Positions 25,554 through 34,063 of a stretch of DNA of 64,000 nt are shown piece after piece. Source of the DNA: Allocoleopsis franciscana PCC 7113 (GTDB lineage: Bacteria > Cyanobacteriota > Cyanobacteriia > Cyanobacteriales > Coleofasciculaceae); NCBI RefSeq assembly GCF_000317515.1, contig NC_019738.1, positions 2,375,623-2,439,622 on the forward strand, written 5' to 3'. Within the stretch, counting starts at the first letter, position 1. Each line of letters starts with the position of its first letter. A model generated the notes under the pieces. It worked only from the letters and a program-made list of their open reading frames with translations, had not been told where the DNA came from and ran no database searches. Both the position numbers and the translations under genes were made by a program.

Positions 25554-26372
25554 TTATGGACGACGCCCCCCTGTGATAGATGCAGACGACGGGTTTGAGG
25601 CATCAACTCGGACAAATGCTGCTACTCCTAACTCATCCGTATCTATCTTCAATTGTAAGACTCGTGCCGTAATCCCTGCCTCTTCCAAGGTGCGGAGATC
25701 GAATCGTCTACCGATGCCCTCAGAGAACCCTGCAATTAAAATAGGTGAGAGCGATTGTCCGTTGAGAGTAACGGCGGGTTCCGTGAGTTTTAAGCTGTGT
25801 CCGGCAGTAAAACTCAGTCCCGACTCCACCATCAGCGCCGTTGTGGCGGCATCTTTTTGGCGCAACTCGACCTGAAAGCGGATGCGGTTGTTGCCCAAAA
25901 AATCCATCCGGGGATTGAGAACCTCATAAGCCTCTGGGGAACCTCCCAAAAAGCGACTACCCAGAACTCGCAAGCGAGCCATAATAGCGGGTGACTGCAA
26001 AGCCTTGTTGATATCTGCCTCGGTAAGAGCAAAACGTACCCCTGCTTGTGCCGGTTGGCGTAGCGCCGCCTTGGGCGACCTCTGACCCCCCTGCCTGAGA
26101 CGCTGTAAGTCAACATTCAGAGGGTCTGTTTCTATTTCCAAGGCCCCAATGCGAATATCCGGAGTGAGCCATAATCCTCGACCTGCAATCCGCACTCGCT
26201 CCACTTTACCCTGTACTAATTGGTAACTAGGTGCGTTGTCCACACGAACTTGCAATTGCTCCACCTTATTCAATCGGGAGCGGAGATTATTGGCAATAAT
26301 TTTATCTGTTATAAGCCCAATGGGGGAAACAAGGGCGAGCAAGCTAGAGAGGAGAATCGTAATAAATTCCAT
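25554..26372 (-). CDS. DUF2993 (LmeA-like) protein
   Basis: The protein has 272 residues. An N-terminal hydrophobic segment (about residues 2-24) is followed by VEQLQVRVDNAPSYQLVQGK and RVRIAGRGLWLTPDIRIGAL. FALTEADINKALQSPAI and the C-terminal beta-rich part complete the DUF2993 pattern. Members are periplasmic lipid-binding proteins in actinobacteria (LmeA) and uncharacterised in cyanobacteria. It lies 12 bp downstream of the EEP-family gene, so the two are co-transcribed. Confidence 0.8.
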   Translation of the reverse strand: MEFITILLSSLLALVSPIGLITDKIIANNLRSRLNKVEQLQVRVDNAPSYQLVQGKVERVRIAGRGLWLTPDIRIGALEIETDPLNVDLQRLRQGGQRSPKAALRQPAQAGVRFALTEADINKALQSPAIMARLRVLGSRFLGGSPEAYEVLNPRMDFLGNNRIRFQVELRQKDAATTALMVESGLSFTAGHSLKLTEPAVTLNGQSLSPILIAGFSEGIGRRFDLRTLEEAGITARVLQLKIDTDELGVAAFVRVDASNPSSASITGGRRP

Positions 26373-26384
26373 GTTCTATTAAGT

Positions 26385-27350
26385 TTAAGTTGATTTTGCA
26401 GGAATCAACAAATCTGTGATTAAAGGCAAATGGTCGGAACCAACTTTACGACCCGTGCGAATCTTTAAGACTTTAATATCTTCACCGACTAAACAATGAT
26501 CGATAGGAATAGATAATAGTGGATAGTAAGTCGGCCATGTGGGTAAAATGCCAAAACCCCTTCGTGCATTGCGTAGTCCTGCTTTACTGACAAAGCGCTT
26601 ATAATAGGGAGACCACATTGTTACATTCAAATCTCCAACCACCAAAGAATTTTTTTTATTTGTAACCTGAACGGCAATGGCATCCAGTTGGCTGTTTCTT
26701 TCCTCAAAAAAAGCCTTTCCAGTTGCCATAGAGGGATGGGAAGCGACAAGTGAAATCATGTTTCCTTGAATGGTGACATCCGCCAAGACACTTCTTCTAC
26801 CCTTTCCTAAGGACTTAACGGCTTTGTTTTCCAGAGGTAGCTTGCTATAGAGGGCTGTCCCATCTATCTCCTCATCTTGGTGAGCTATGGAGTAGGGAAG
26901 AATATCTTGTAAAACTTCTAATTTTTTGGCTCCCGTCTTGCCGACTTCCAGGAAAACTGCAATATCAGGCTTTTCTTCCCTCACTAGAGAAATGACTTTA
27001 GCATAGTTATTATGATATTTATCAACATTGGACTGTAAAATTCTGATTTTTTGTCCCTGGATATTATTGGCACTACCAAATGACTGAGGAAAATACCAAG
27101 GCGCAATATCATATAGGTTAATGAGGAGACAGAATAAACTTAAACCTAATCCTAAGCTATGGCGTGTGAACAAAAAGAAAAAGAAGGGACAAAAGCTAAC
27201 GATTAAATATTGCAGTTTGAAATGAGAAGTTAGTTCTAGGTGCCTATTAAATAGTCCAAAATACCCAGTCAGAGAAAGTAAGGTTAGCAAAACTGTTCCA
27301 ATGAGGAATATTTTGTCAAAGATAGATTTGAAGATAAGTCGCCATTTCAT
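26385..27350 (-). CDS. endonuclease/exonuclease/phosphatase-family membrane protein
   Basis: The protein has 321 residues from the ATG at 27350; an open frame 26 codons longer looks untranslated. There are three N-terminal membrane helices (residues about 10-95). The EEP domain follows: ILQSNVDKYHNNY (metal-site Asn), PDIAVFLEVG (Glu), LVVGDLNVTMWSP (catalytic Asp-Leu-Asn) and GSDHLPLITDL (catalytic Asp-His). The family hydrolyses phosphodiesters such as lipids or nucleic acids. The membrane-anchored form is common in bacteria, with substrates mostly unknown. Confidence 0.85.
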   Translation of the reverse strand: MKWRLIFKSIFDKIFLIGTVLLTLLSLTGYFGLFNRHLELTSHFKLQYLIVSFCPFFFFLFTRHSLGLGLSLFCLLINLYDIAPWYFPQSFGSANNIQGQKIRILQSNVDKYHNNYAKVISLVREEKPDIAVFLEVGKTGAKKLEVLQDILPYSIAHQDEEIDGTALYSKLPLENKAVKSLGKGRRSVLADVTIQGNMISLVASHPSMATGKAFFEERNSQLDAIAVQVTNKKNSLVVGDLNVTMWSPYYKRFVSKAGLRNARRGFGILPTWPTYYPLLSIPIDHCLVGEDIKVLKIRTGRKVGSDHLPLITDLLIPAKST

Positions 27351-27449
27351 AACGAAAGCTAAACGAAATAAACAGGCAAAAGTTGGGTTTCGCTGCCGCT
27401 CTACCCAACCGACTACAATTGAACACAACTCAAAATAACTCAGTGTTAG

Positions 27450-29375
27450 TTATTGCAAGGCAGCGTTAATCCAGTCTTTTAAGGTTGATACCACTTTATC
27501 CAGGGGAATATCCTGGGATTTTTTGGTGGCTCGTTCGACAACTTCTAATTTACCGTCTTTGAGCGATCGCCCGGTTACTATTCGGTAGGGAATTCCGATT
27601 AAGTCGGCATCTTTGAACTTAACACCTGCCCGTTCGTTGCGGTCATCGAGGAGAGTTTCAATCCCTGCTTTGTTCAGTTCGGCGTAGAGTTTCTCTGCCG
27701 CTGCCATTTGCTCGATATCTCCCACATTGGGAACGCAGATGATGACGTGATAAGGTGCAATCATCACAGGCCAGATGATGCCATCTTTGTCATAAGACTG
27801 CTCGACGGCTGCCTGAGCTAGACGCGACACGCCGACACCGTAACATCCCATATATAGGGGACATTCTTCGCCGGATTCGCTGGTGTAGGTGGCACCCATC
27901 GCTTTAGAGTATTTCGTTCCTAATTGGAAGATGTGTCCAGCTTCGATGCCGCGTGCGCTTTGGAGCGTTTGGCTGGGGTTGTGGATGGCGCGATCGCCTA
28001 TTTTTGCCTTACGTACATCGACCTCTATTTTAGGTAACTGGAATTGTTCGCCCCAGTTCGCCCCAACGACGTGATAACCTGACTCGTTGGAACCTGTGAC
28101 GAAGTTTTTTAGATCGACGGCTGTCTTATCCACCAACCGCAAAAACTGAGGGATGACCCCCCCCTGCCCCCCCTTGTCAAGGGGGGAGGTTCCGGACTGG
28201 GGACTTGCTTCTGTTCCCCCCGTTACTGAGGGCGCAACTTCCCCGCTTCCTGTTCCCCCCCTTACTAAGGGGGGGTTAGGGGGGGTCGAATTGATGTAAT
28301 CGTCTGCGATATCTGGGGCAATGTAGCCCAAGGGTAGCGGTTTAGATGCCCATTTTTGTTGAGCAGTCGCATCGGGTACTGTTAGCGAGAGGAGGGTTTT
28401 GGCATTGTACTGCTCTGCCAGCTTCACCAGCTCATTATTTAGCTTCACCTCGTTAACATCTTGGTCGCCTCGGATGCTCACTAGCACGAGTACCGTCATA
28501 CCATTGTCATAGATGGCTTGGTAGAGGACGTTTTTGACGATTTGGGTGGGTGAGCATTTCAGGAATTCACTCAGGGAGTCAATGGTTGGGGTGTTGGGGG
28601 TTTCGCGTTTTTCGTAGCTGGTGAAGGGTGAGGGTTCGGCATCGGGTGGCAAGGATACTGCTTTTTCTACGTTGGCAGAGTACTGACCATCTTCGGTGTA
28701 GAGAACCTCATCTTCTCCCGCTTCTGCCAATATCATGAACTCGGTGGAACCCGAACCGCCAATTGCCCCGGAGTCTGCTTCTACGGGTCTGAACTTCAGA
28801 CCAGAGCGGCGCAGCATGTTGCTGTACGCTTGGTACATATCCTGATAGGTCTTTTTCAGGCTCTCTTCATCGGTATGGAAGGAGTAGCCGTCTTTCATGA
28901 TGAACTCGCGACCGCGCATGAGTCCGAAGCGAGGGCGAATTTCATCCCGGAATTTGGTTTGAATTTGGTACAGGTGCACCGGGAGTTGGCGGTAGGAGCG
29001 AATCATGTCACGAGCAATGGTCGTGATTACCTCTTCATGGGTGGGGCCGAGTGCCACTTCTCGCTCTTGCCGATCTGGGAAGGCGAACATGATGCCTTCG
29101 GCTTTGGTGTAGGTATCCCAACGTCCGGACTCTTTCCACAATTCTGAGGGTTGCAACTGGGGTAGGAGACATTCTTGAGCACCTGTGGCATTCATCTCCT
29201 CGCGCACAATTTGGGAGACTTTTTGCAGGACGCGCCACATTAAGGGGAGATAGGCGTAAATCCCGCTACCGATGCGACGTATGTAGCCTGCGCGGAGTAG
29301 TAGTTTGTGACTGGGGATTTCCGCTTCTGCTGGGTCTTCCCGCAGGGTGACGAAAAGCATATTAGACAGTCGCAT
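27450..29375 (-). CDS. proS: prolyl-tRNA synthetase with in-frame repeat insertion
   Basis: The protein has 641 residues, about 40 more than usual for the bacterial type. Class II motifs are present: [39 protein letters not shown] (motif 2 region) and the motif 3 region [16 protein letters not shown]. The insertion (editing) domain lies at about residues 225-410. The anticodon-binding domain is at the C-terminus. At about residues 362-408 a Gly/Pro-rich peptide ([15 protein letters not shown], then [11 protein letters not shown]) is the translation of a G/C palindromic repeat. The frame stays open, and the flanking sequence resumes normally. Confidence 0.96.
   Translation of the reverse strand: MRLSNMLFVTLREDPAEAEIPSHKLLLRAGYIRRIGSGIYAYLPLMWRVLQKVSQIVREEMNATGAQECLLPQLQPSELWKESGRWDTYTKAEGIMFAFPDRQEREVALGPTHEEVITTIARDMIRSYRQLPVHLYQIQTKFRDEIRPRFGLMRGREFIMKDGYSFHTDEESLKKTYQDMYQAYSNMLRRSGLKFRPVEADSGAIGGSGSTEFMILAEAGEDEVLYTEDGQYSANVEKAVSLPPDAEPSPFTSYEKRETPNTPTIDSLSEFLKCSPTQIVKNVLYQAIYDNGMTVLVLVSIRGDQDVNEVKLNNELVKLAEQYNAKTLLSLTVPDATAQQKWASKPLPLGYIAPDIADDYINSTPPNPPLVRGGTGSGEVAPSVTGGTEASPQSGTSPLDKGGQGGVIPQFLRLVDKTAVDLKNFVTGSNESGYHVVGANWGEQFQLPKIEVDVRKAKIGDRAIHNPSQTLQSARGIEAGHIFQLGTKYSKAMGATYTSESGEECPLYMGCYGVGVSRLAQAAVEQSYDKDGIIWPVMIAPYHVIICVPNVGDIEQMAAAEKLYAELNKAGIETLLDDRNERAGVKFKDADLIGIPYRIVTGRSLKDGKLEVVERATKKSQDIPLDKVVSTLKDWINAALQ
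28155..28287. repeat. G/C-rich palindromic repeats inserted inside proS
   Basis: Three related palindromes lie in a row: one with arms CCCCCCTT and AAGGGGGG around GTC, one with CCCCCCGTTACTGAGGG, and one with CCCCCCTTACTAAGGGGGG. The same type occurs between genes at about 33833. In proS the insertion keeps the reading frame. Confidence 0.8.
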
Positions 29376-29482
29376 CGTATGTTCCCTTTCTCTTACTGGA
29401 TTCTTGCTATCTCAGTCTAGAACATTGGTTGCAACGCTTCAGCAGGGAAGTTTTAGCAGGTACTACACAGTGTCTAGTCCTC

Positions 29483-30370
29483 TCAGTCTACTTCTAGGTC
29501 TGCTCCAGGGAAGTCGGAAAAAGCTTTATCAAAATATTTTGCTAGCTGGATATCTCGATCAGATATTTGATGCTCAATGTCCCAAGTTGATAGGTAAACA
29601 TCAACTGTTTTCCAAATATTTTCCCATCGAGGATGGTGTAGTGCAATTTCGCATCCAGCTGCAACCTGATTCATGAATCCGACTGCATCAAGAAAACTCT
29701 TGAACTTATAGCGCCGAAAAATTTCAGTACGGACTTTGGTTGGATCGTCAGGGTTTTGATTAATAACTTTTTTCCAACTTGATAGATTGCCCTTCAGAGC
29801 AATCTGGAGTTTCTCCTCAGTAATTGGATCGGGTTTTTCTGGAGGAGGAGTTGGGTACACTCCTAAAGACTTGTTTCTTGTGAGGGAACTTTCATTATTT
29901 TTAGGTTTGTTAATAACTAACTTTAGTTGTTCAAGAACAAGCTTAATATCATGAGCCCAATAGGCATCGCGAATCTCTACTGCCTGCCTCTCAGTTAAGG
30001 CACTAATTGAGGCAGGCAACTTATCAGAAGGAGGTATTTTGGCACCTCTAACCAACAACGGTAACAATTTTTTACCATTGCGAAGGGTAAACTCAATCTC
30101 CCGACGAACCCAATCATTGTCTTGATCTATACGGCGCAGCCCATACTCATCACTAATCCGGAGCCAGTCTGGACCTATAACCACGATGACAATTTGAGCA
30201 GCTTGTAGAGCTTCCTCCAATTCCTCTGACCATTGTGTTCCAATCTCAATAGAGGATGTATCCATAAATACAACCTCTTCGCCTAGCTCCCGAGAAATCG
30301 TACTGTGCAAACGTCCAGCCTCGGCAGCACTGTCTGCTCTTCGGTAACTAATAAAAATGGGTACACTCAT
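29483..30370 (-). CDS. TIR domain fused to a pterin-4a-carbinolamine-dehydratase-like domain
   Basis: The protein has 295 residues. Residues 1-150 are a TIR domain: VPIFISYRRADS, VFMDTSSIEIGTQWSEEL, IVVIGPDWL, and DWVRREIEFTL, in which E91 is the likely NAD-cleaving glutamate. A linker of about 30 residues, ending in PTPPPEKPDP, follows. Residues 183-288 match the pterin carbinolamine dehydratase/DCoH fold: YKFKSFLDAVGFMNQVA, then CEIALHHPRWENIWKTV with the H245-H246-P signature, and ISDRDIQLAKYFD. The third catalytic position, normally THD, is STWD here (W263), so full dehydratase activity is doubtful. TIR domains of bacteria commonly act in anti-phage defence by consuming NAD. The gene lies upstream of proS with a 107-bp gap. 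Confidence 0.85.
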   Translation of the reverse strand: MSVPIFISYRRADSAAEAGRLHSTISRELGEEVVFMDTSSIEIGTQWSEELEEALQAAQIVIVVIGPDWLRISDEYGLRRIDQDNDWVRREIEFTLRNGKKLLPLLVRGAKIPPSDKLPASISALTERQAVEIRDAYWAHDIKLVLEQLKLVINKPKNNESSLTRNKSLGVYPTPPPEKPDPITEEKLQIALKGNLSSWKKVINQNPDDPTKVRTEIFRRYKFKSFLDAVGFMNQVAAGCEIALHHPRWENIWKTVDVYLSTWDIEHQISDRDIQLAKYFDKAFSDFPGADLEVD

Positions 30371-30634
30371 TACACAAGCTCACTTTATATAAAGTAGATT
30401 ACTGGCTAACTATTTGCTGAACCACTTGCGATAAATTAATTAGCTTTTCTGAGATATTATTCGACACTCAGTAGACTTAATCCGGGAACCTTGAAAGCAT
30501 TGTAGCAATGAGTGAGGACACTGCTGTAGATACTAAAGAGTAAAGAGTGATCGCACACAAAGCCTCCTTCACCTTTTTGCTGCCTCGCATAAATTTGGAT
30601 GACATGAACAGTAGGTGCGATCGCCTCTTATCCA

Positions 30635-31102
30635 CTAAGTCACCGCATCCGAATCAAATATAACCTCGAACTCAGTAGCAGGCATCCACTTACCAAGAAA
30701 GCGCTTATGATTTTCCGCTTCCATGCGACTGTAGAAGCGACCAACCGTATAGTGTTGAGCATTCGGCAACAACCTAACCAGTGTCCAGGGATAATTCTTT
30801 TGATTCCAGAAGCGTTGCGTCGAATCTGGGGATTGTTCTGCTATTCGACCGCAGCCCCGATGCTCCAAAATAGAAGAAATTTGAGCTAAAAGTTGCGCTC
30901 TCTCTGGTGTCTCATCATTCGGTAACAAGCTCCATTCACGCACTGGTGGGGGTAGCCAAGTCAAGGTGTAAGAAACGGAGCCTTTGCAAAGATACCAAGA
31001 CAAGCGGCGCGGCTGTTTGCGGCAGTTGAAGCCATCGGCGCGTAAAGACGCAACAACCCTGTCGCCCTCAGTTTGGAGGCGAAGCCATTCGGAGTGTTTC
31101 AT
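30635..31102 (-). CDS. hypothetical protein
   Basis: The protein has 155 residues from the ATG at 31102; a longer frame to 31171 is less likely. It contains RRLSWYLCKGSVSYTLTW, then a helix (ERAQLLAQISSILEHRG). RFWNQKNYPWTLVRLLPNAQHYTVGRF and ENHKRFLGKWMP follow. The C-terminal 60 residues look like a small alpha/beta domain with conserved aromatics. There is no signal peptide. I do not recognise the family. It stands alone between the TIR gene and a palindrome array. Confidence 0.55.
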   Translation of the reverse strand: MKHSEWLRLQTEGDRVVASLRADGFNCRKQPRRLSWYLCKGSVSYTLTWLPPPVREWSLLPNDETPERAQLLAQISSILEHRGCGRIAEQSPDSTQRFWNQKNYPWTLVRLLPNAQHYTVGRFYSRMEAENHKRFLGKWMPATEFEVIFDSDAVT

Positions 31103-31216
31103 TGGTATGATTTGGGTAACGTTTTTAGGAAAGGGCGATCTGCAAGGATTGCAAAATTGCGATAAATGCAAAAATGCGATCGCCTGTTATTTCTGGAAAA
31201 TACACATCTTGCACTA

Positions 31217-31328
31217 GAGCCTTGAATTAAAATTCAGGCTCAAAGCTTAAACCCGTTAAAACGGGTTGAAATCTTCATGCAGTCAGCTTTAGCTGACTTT
31301 AGCTATTAGCCCGAAATTTATTTCAGGG
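31217..31328. repeat. array of four palindromes
   Basis: The hairpins are: 31217-31241 (arms GAGCC and GGCTC, inner GAATT and AATTC); 31250-31267, AACCCGTTAAAACGGGTT; 31281-31298, AGTCAGCTTTAGCTGACT; and 31309-31328 (arms CCCGAAAT and ATTTCAGGG). The structure is like the arrays at 8859 and 32407. It lies downstream (in + coordinates) of the hypothetical gene start and upstream of the XRE gene. Confidence 0.8.
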
Positions 31329-31405
31329 CGGGGTTGGGCTTCCAGCTATATCGTCTCGCGCATCACCTCCTGTGCCGCTACACATCCGACACAACTTGCT
31401 TCGTA

Positions 31406-31429
31406 TGAGAAACTACCCATAGAGAGACA
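31406..31429 (+). repeat. 24-bp direct repeat, left copy
   Basis: This begins TGAGAAACTACCCATAG and is identical over 24 bp to 32547-32570. Both copies lie just after a palindrome array. Between them are the XRE regulator and the DUF6887/DUF6888 pair. Confidence 0.85.
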
Positions 31430-31490
31430 GGGAAACAGGAAGTATAGGGCTTCCCATAGGCGTTTCCCCGTCGGTTTTCTAGTCATAACT

Positions 31491-31763
31491 ATGCGAAACG
31501 CACAGTCAACTGTTAGGATGGTAGAACATCAAAACTCAAATAGCAACCCTAAATTGACAACTCTCAAAGAACTTCGTGAGTACATAGGGTTAACACAGGA
31601 GGAACTAGGGCAAGCACTAGGCATTACGGCTAGTACTATCAGCCGCTACGAACGCGGTCAACATCAGCGAATTAAGTTCACGTTTTCTCAAATAAAGCGG
31701 CTACAAGCCTTGTTAGAACAGGCTGGATTATCAATCAACGACTTACCCGACGACATTGACTGA
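31491..31763 (+). CDS. XRE-family transcriptional regulator
   Basis: The protein has 90 residues. The helix-turn-helix is LKELREYIGLTQEELGQALGI, followed by TASTISRYERG (residues about 25-57), a standard Cro/CI fold. A C-terminal helix (QIKRLQALLEQAG) probably dimerises. No ligand-binding or catalytic domain is present. It lies between palindrome arrays and points towards the divergent DUF6887/6888 operon, so it may act on that operon or on itself. Confidence 0.85.
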   Translation: MRNAQSTVRMVEHQNSNSNPKLTTLKELREYIGLTQEELGQALGITASTISRYERGQHQRIKFTFSQIKRLQALLEQAGLSINDLPDDID

Positions 31764-31871
31764 GGCGGTATCAGTTCATTCCAGTCTCAAGAGGAGGTTG
31801 CAACAGCTATGAAGAGAGGCTGAGGGAGGGGATGCGTCGCGCTTGTTGGTGTGGGGAGTGCGATCGCGTTG

Positions 31872-32078
31872 CTAACTTCGATGCTGTGCAATTTGCTGGC
31901 GGATTGCTGTTTGAATCTTGTTATCGAAGTCTGGGTCATCAACTCTTGTAATGACTGGATGCGATCGCTCTCGACGCCTTGCTAGATAAGCCTGAAAAGC
32001 AGCTTTATCTTCTCGATGCTTGAGAAAGTACCGCCTTAACTCTTTGTAAGACATAGCCGTGTAGTCCACTTGACTCAT
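31872..32078 (-). CDS. DUF6887-like small protein
   Basis: The protein has 68 residues. MSYKELRRYFLKHREDKAAF and AYLARRRERSHP, then VDDPDFDNKIQTAI, match a small, highly charged cyanobacterial family that occurs in many copies per genome. Its ATG overlaps the stop of the upstream gene as TAATG. The conserved pairing of the two small genes, together with size and charge, suggests a toxin-antitoxin-like or regulatory pair. This is inference only. Confidence 0.65.
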   Translation of the reverse strand: MSQVDYTAMSYKELRRYFLKHREDKAAFQAYLARRRERSHPVITRVDDPDFDNKIQTAIRQQIAQHRS

Positions 32079-32254
32079 TACAGCACCTCCCCATCTGGAG
32101 TAACTTCAAACTCGATTTCCTTGTTCTGCCCTGCCAAAATATATAAATTCTGAGTTCGACCGTCGATGCAAATAAGGTGGATGGGCTGAAACAGAATATA
32201 TGTCAACTGGTAGCCAATTCGATACAAACACCTCAGTTGCGCGTCGGTAGGCAT
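32078..32254 (-). CDS. DUF6888-like small protein
   Basis: The protein has 58 residues and begins MPTDAQLRCLYRIGYQLTYI. It continues IHLICIDGRTQNLYILAGQN and ends TPDGEVL. This is the typical partner of DUF6887 proteins. Shine-Dalgarno AGGAAG lies 5 nt upstream of the ATG. It is the first gene of a two-gene operon and overlaps the second by one base. The function of the family is unknown. Confidence 0.65.
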   Translation of the reverse strand: MPTDAQLRCLYRIGYQLTYILFQPIHLICIDGRTQNLYILAGQNKEIEFEVTPDGEVL

Positions 32255-32406
32255 CAAACTTCCTGTTAGGAGAAGAATGTCTCTTCAGTATAACTTTAGG
32301 TGCGATCGCCCGTTATTTCATGGAAGACCTTAAACAATACGAGCAAGTAATTTTCTGTTAATTGTCTAGGCATTACCCCCTTAGTCCACTCGTCTACCCG
32401 CGAGTC

Positions 32407-32528
32407 AGCAAGGGAATTAATTCCCTTGCTCATAGCCAAAGTCCTCTGAAGAGGACTAAAAGATTGCAGCACAAGAAATTCAGTCCACTTAAGTGGACTT
32501 GATCTACTCGCTGTAGAGTTTAAACTCT
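32407..32528. repeat. array of four palindromes
   Basis: A perfect 24-bp palindrome lies at 32407-32430 (arm AGCAAGGGAATT). AGTCCTCTGAAGAGGACT is at 32440, AGTCCACTTAAGTGGACT at 32482, and AGAGTTTAAACTCT at 32515. The order and the conserved AGTCC/GGACT arms follow the array at 8859, but the inner bases differ in matching pairs. Confidence 0.85.
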
Positions 32529-32546
32529 TGGCGGACTTGATTGGTG

Positions 32547-32570
32547 TGAGAAACTACCCATAGAGAGACA
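32547..32570 (+). repeat. 24-bp direct repeat, right copy
   Basis: This is identical to 31406-31429. It ends 45 bp before the start of the CadC-like gene, so it could also be part of that gene's promoter region. Confidence 0.85.
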
Positions 32571-32614
32571 CTGCTAGGATTAAGCTACAACTGTCTCTCA
32601 GAAATTCCTAATTC

Positions 32615-32977
32615 GTGCCGAAGACAAAACCTGCCGATATTTGCCAAGTACGCTGTTTTAACACAGACTTAGTCGCTCATGTGCGTGATTCTTTGCCTGA
32701 TGACGAGACTCTTGAAACGGCGGAGACTCTCTTTGCAGCACTGGCAGATAAATCTCGGCTAAAAATTCTTCACGCTCTCAGCAATGGGCAAGAACTCTGT
32801 GTTTGTGATGTCGCGACTGTATTGGATGCACAAGTATCGGCAGCATCTCATCACCTACGAAAGCTGCGTGACCTTAAGCTCCTGAAATACAGAAACGAGG
32901 GGAAATTGGTCTACTATTCGTTGCGAGATGAGTTGGTCACCCAAGTTTTGAACCATGTCTTTAAAGAGGACAGTTAA
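32615..32977 (+). CDS. cadC: CadC-like metal-responsive ArsR-family repressor
   Basis: The protein has 120 residues from a GTG start. The cysteines of the alpha-3N metal site of CadC are all present: C10 and C14 in DICQVRCFN, and C62 and C64 in ELCVCD. The recognition helix is AQVSAASHHLRKL, followed by the wing GKLVYYSL. CadC proteins bind Cd, Pb or Zn and then leave the operator. An operator-like palindrome lies downstream at 33007, before the cation efflux gene, which is the probable target. Confidence 0.9.
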   Translation: MPKTKPADICQVRCFNTDLVAHVRDSLPDDETLETAETLFAALADKSRLKILHALSNGQELCVCDVATVLDAQVSAASHHLRKLRDLKLLKYRNEGKLVYYSLRDELVTQVLNHVFKEDS

Positions 32978-33006
32978 ACAAGATATCTAAATTTTTTTGC
33001 TCAATC

Positions 33007-33026
33007 ATTCAAACATTCTTTTGAAT
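33007..33026. promoter_or_regulatory. SmtB/CadC-type operator
   Basis: ATTCAAA and TTTGAAT form a perfect inverted repeat with 6 bp between, as in CadC and SmtB operators. It lies between the CadC-like gene and the cation efflux gene and ends 36 bp before the latter's start. Confidence 0.7.
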
Positions 33027-33061
33027 ATCATAATGTATAGACAGCATTATAGAGGTGAGCC

Positions 33062-33679
33062 ATGTCCGACCACTGCTGTCAGAAGAAATCCTGCGAACTA
33101 GAAAAGCTGACCCAGCGGCAAAGCAAAGTTTTATGGACTGTACTGGGAATCAATGCCGTGATGTTTGGTGTTGAGTTGCTGTCGGGTATCAGGTCAAATT
33201 CCCTGGCGCTGACAGGCGACTCACTGGATATGCTAGGCGATGCAATTGCTTACGGTAGTAGTCTATATGTCATCAACATGGGTAGAAAGGCTCATGCCCG
33301 ATCTGCCATCCTCAAAGGAAGCATCATGTTCTTATCGGCTATAGCTGTGTTTGCGAGGGCAGCCTATCAATTAGCCAATAACACGCCTCCAGAACTGAAA
33401 ATGATGAGTACCATCGGCATTGTGGCTCTGTGTGCTAACTTGTTCTGTTTATATCTCCTCACACAACACCGCAACGACAATATTAATATGTCATCTGTGT
33501 GGCTTTGCTCTCGTAATGACATTATTGCAAACACGTCCGTCCTTGGTGCCGCAGGGTTAGTTTACCTGACAGGTTCATCATTGCCCGACATCGTAGTTGG
33601 AATCTTTCTCGCATTCGTTTTTGCTAAATCAGCAGGAGTCGTTCTCTCTCAATCGTGGCGACAGTTGAGGCAGGCATAG
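33062..33679 (+). CDS. cation diffusion facilitator-like metal efflux protein, short form
   Basis: The protein has 205 residues with about six membrane helices. It lacks the usual C-terminal cytoplasmic domain of cation diffusion facilitators. The N-terminus holds Cys residues (DHCCQKKSC). The transport site, by alignment to the classical H/D-x3-D pairs, would be D56 and D60 in TM2 (GDSLDMLGD) and C139 and D143 in TM5 (CSRND). A cysteine ligand would favour soft ions such as Cd or Pb. The upstream CadC-like gene and operator fit this. The ion specificity is inferred. Confidence 0.82.
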   Translation: MSDHCCQKKSCELEKLTQRQSKVLWTVLGINAVMFGVELLSGIRSNSLALTGDSLDMLGDAIAYGSSLYVINMGRKAHARSAILKGSIMFLSAIAVFARAAYQLANNTPPELKMMSTIGIVALCANLFCLYLLTQHRNDNINMSSVWLCSRNDIIANTSVLGAAGLVYLTGSSLPDIVVGIFLAFVFAKSAGVVLSQSWRQLRQA

Positions 33680-34063
33680 CTATGATAGCGAGGCACTAAA
33701 GGGAAGCCCCCTAGGAACTTCCCTTGAACCCTTCCCACAAATGAGCAAAAGTCTCTTTTGTAATAGGTATCAACTTAACCGAGTTCTTCTAATACCAATT
33801 CACTAAATGCTTGCTACAGATAGTTTTCTTGTTCCCCCCTTGATAAGGGGGACTAGGGGGGTCGATGTGTAACGGATTAAAAGTGAAATGGTATAAACTA
33901 ATCGTCTTTCAAATTGCATCTTTGCGTCTTTTCTGCAATTGAGATGATGCAATTTGCACATCAGCTTTGTGATCCTATTGTGCTTCTGGCTAACGCTTCG
34001 CGATCGCTCACATTCGTTGCTGTGTTACGGTGCACAAACAAAACGGAAGCAAGAATTTGCAAA
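33680..34063. other. intergenic region with a G/C palindromic repeat
   Basis: This gap of about 380 bp between convergent genes holds, at about 33832-33861, the palindrome CCCCCCTTGATAAGGGGG and the tail ACTAGGGGGGTCG. It is the same repeat type that is inserted in proS. A GCGATCGC lies near 34002. I see no gene. Confidence 0.7.

Noticed and set aside
8859-32570. CRISPR array
   Set aside because: The palindrome arrays have different sequences per unit and no constant repeat with spacers; no cas genes are present.
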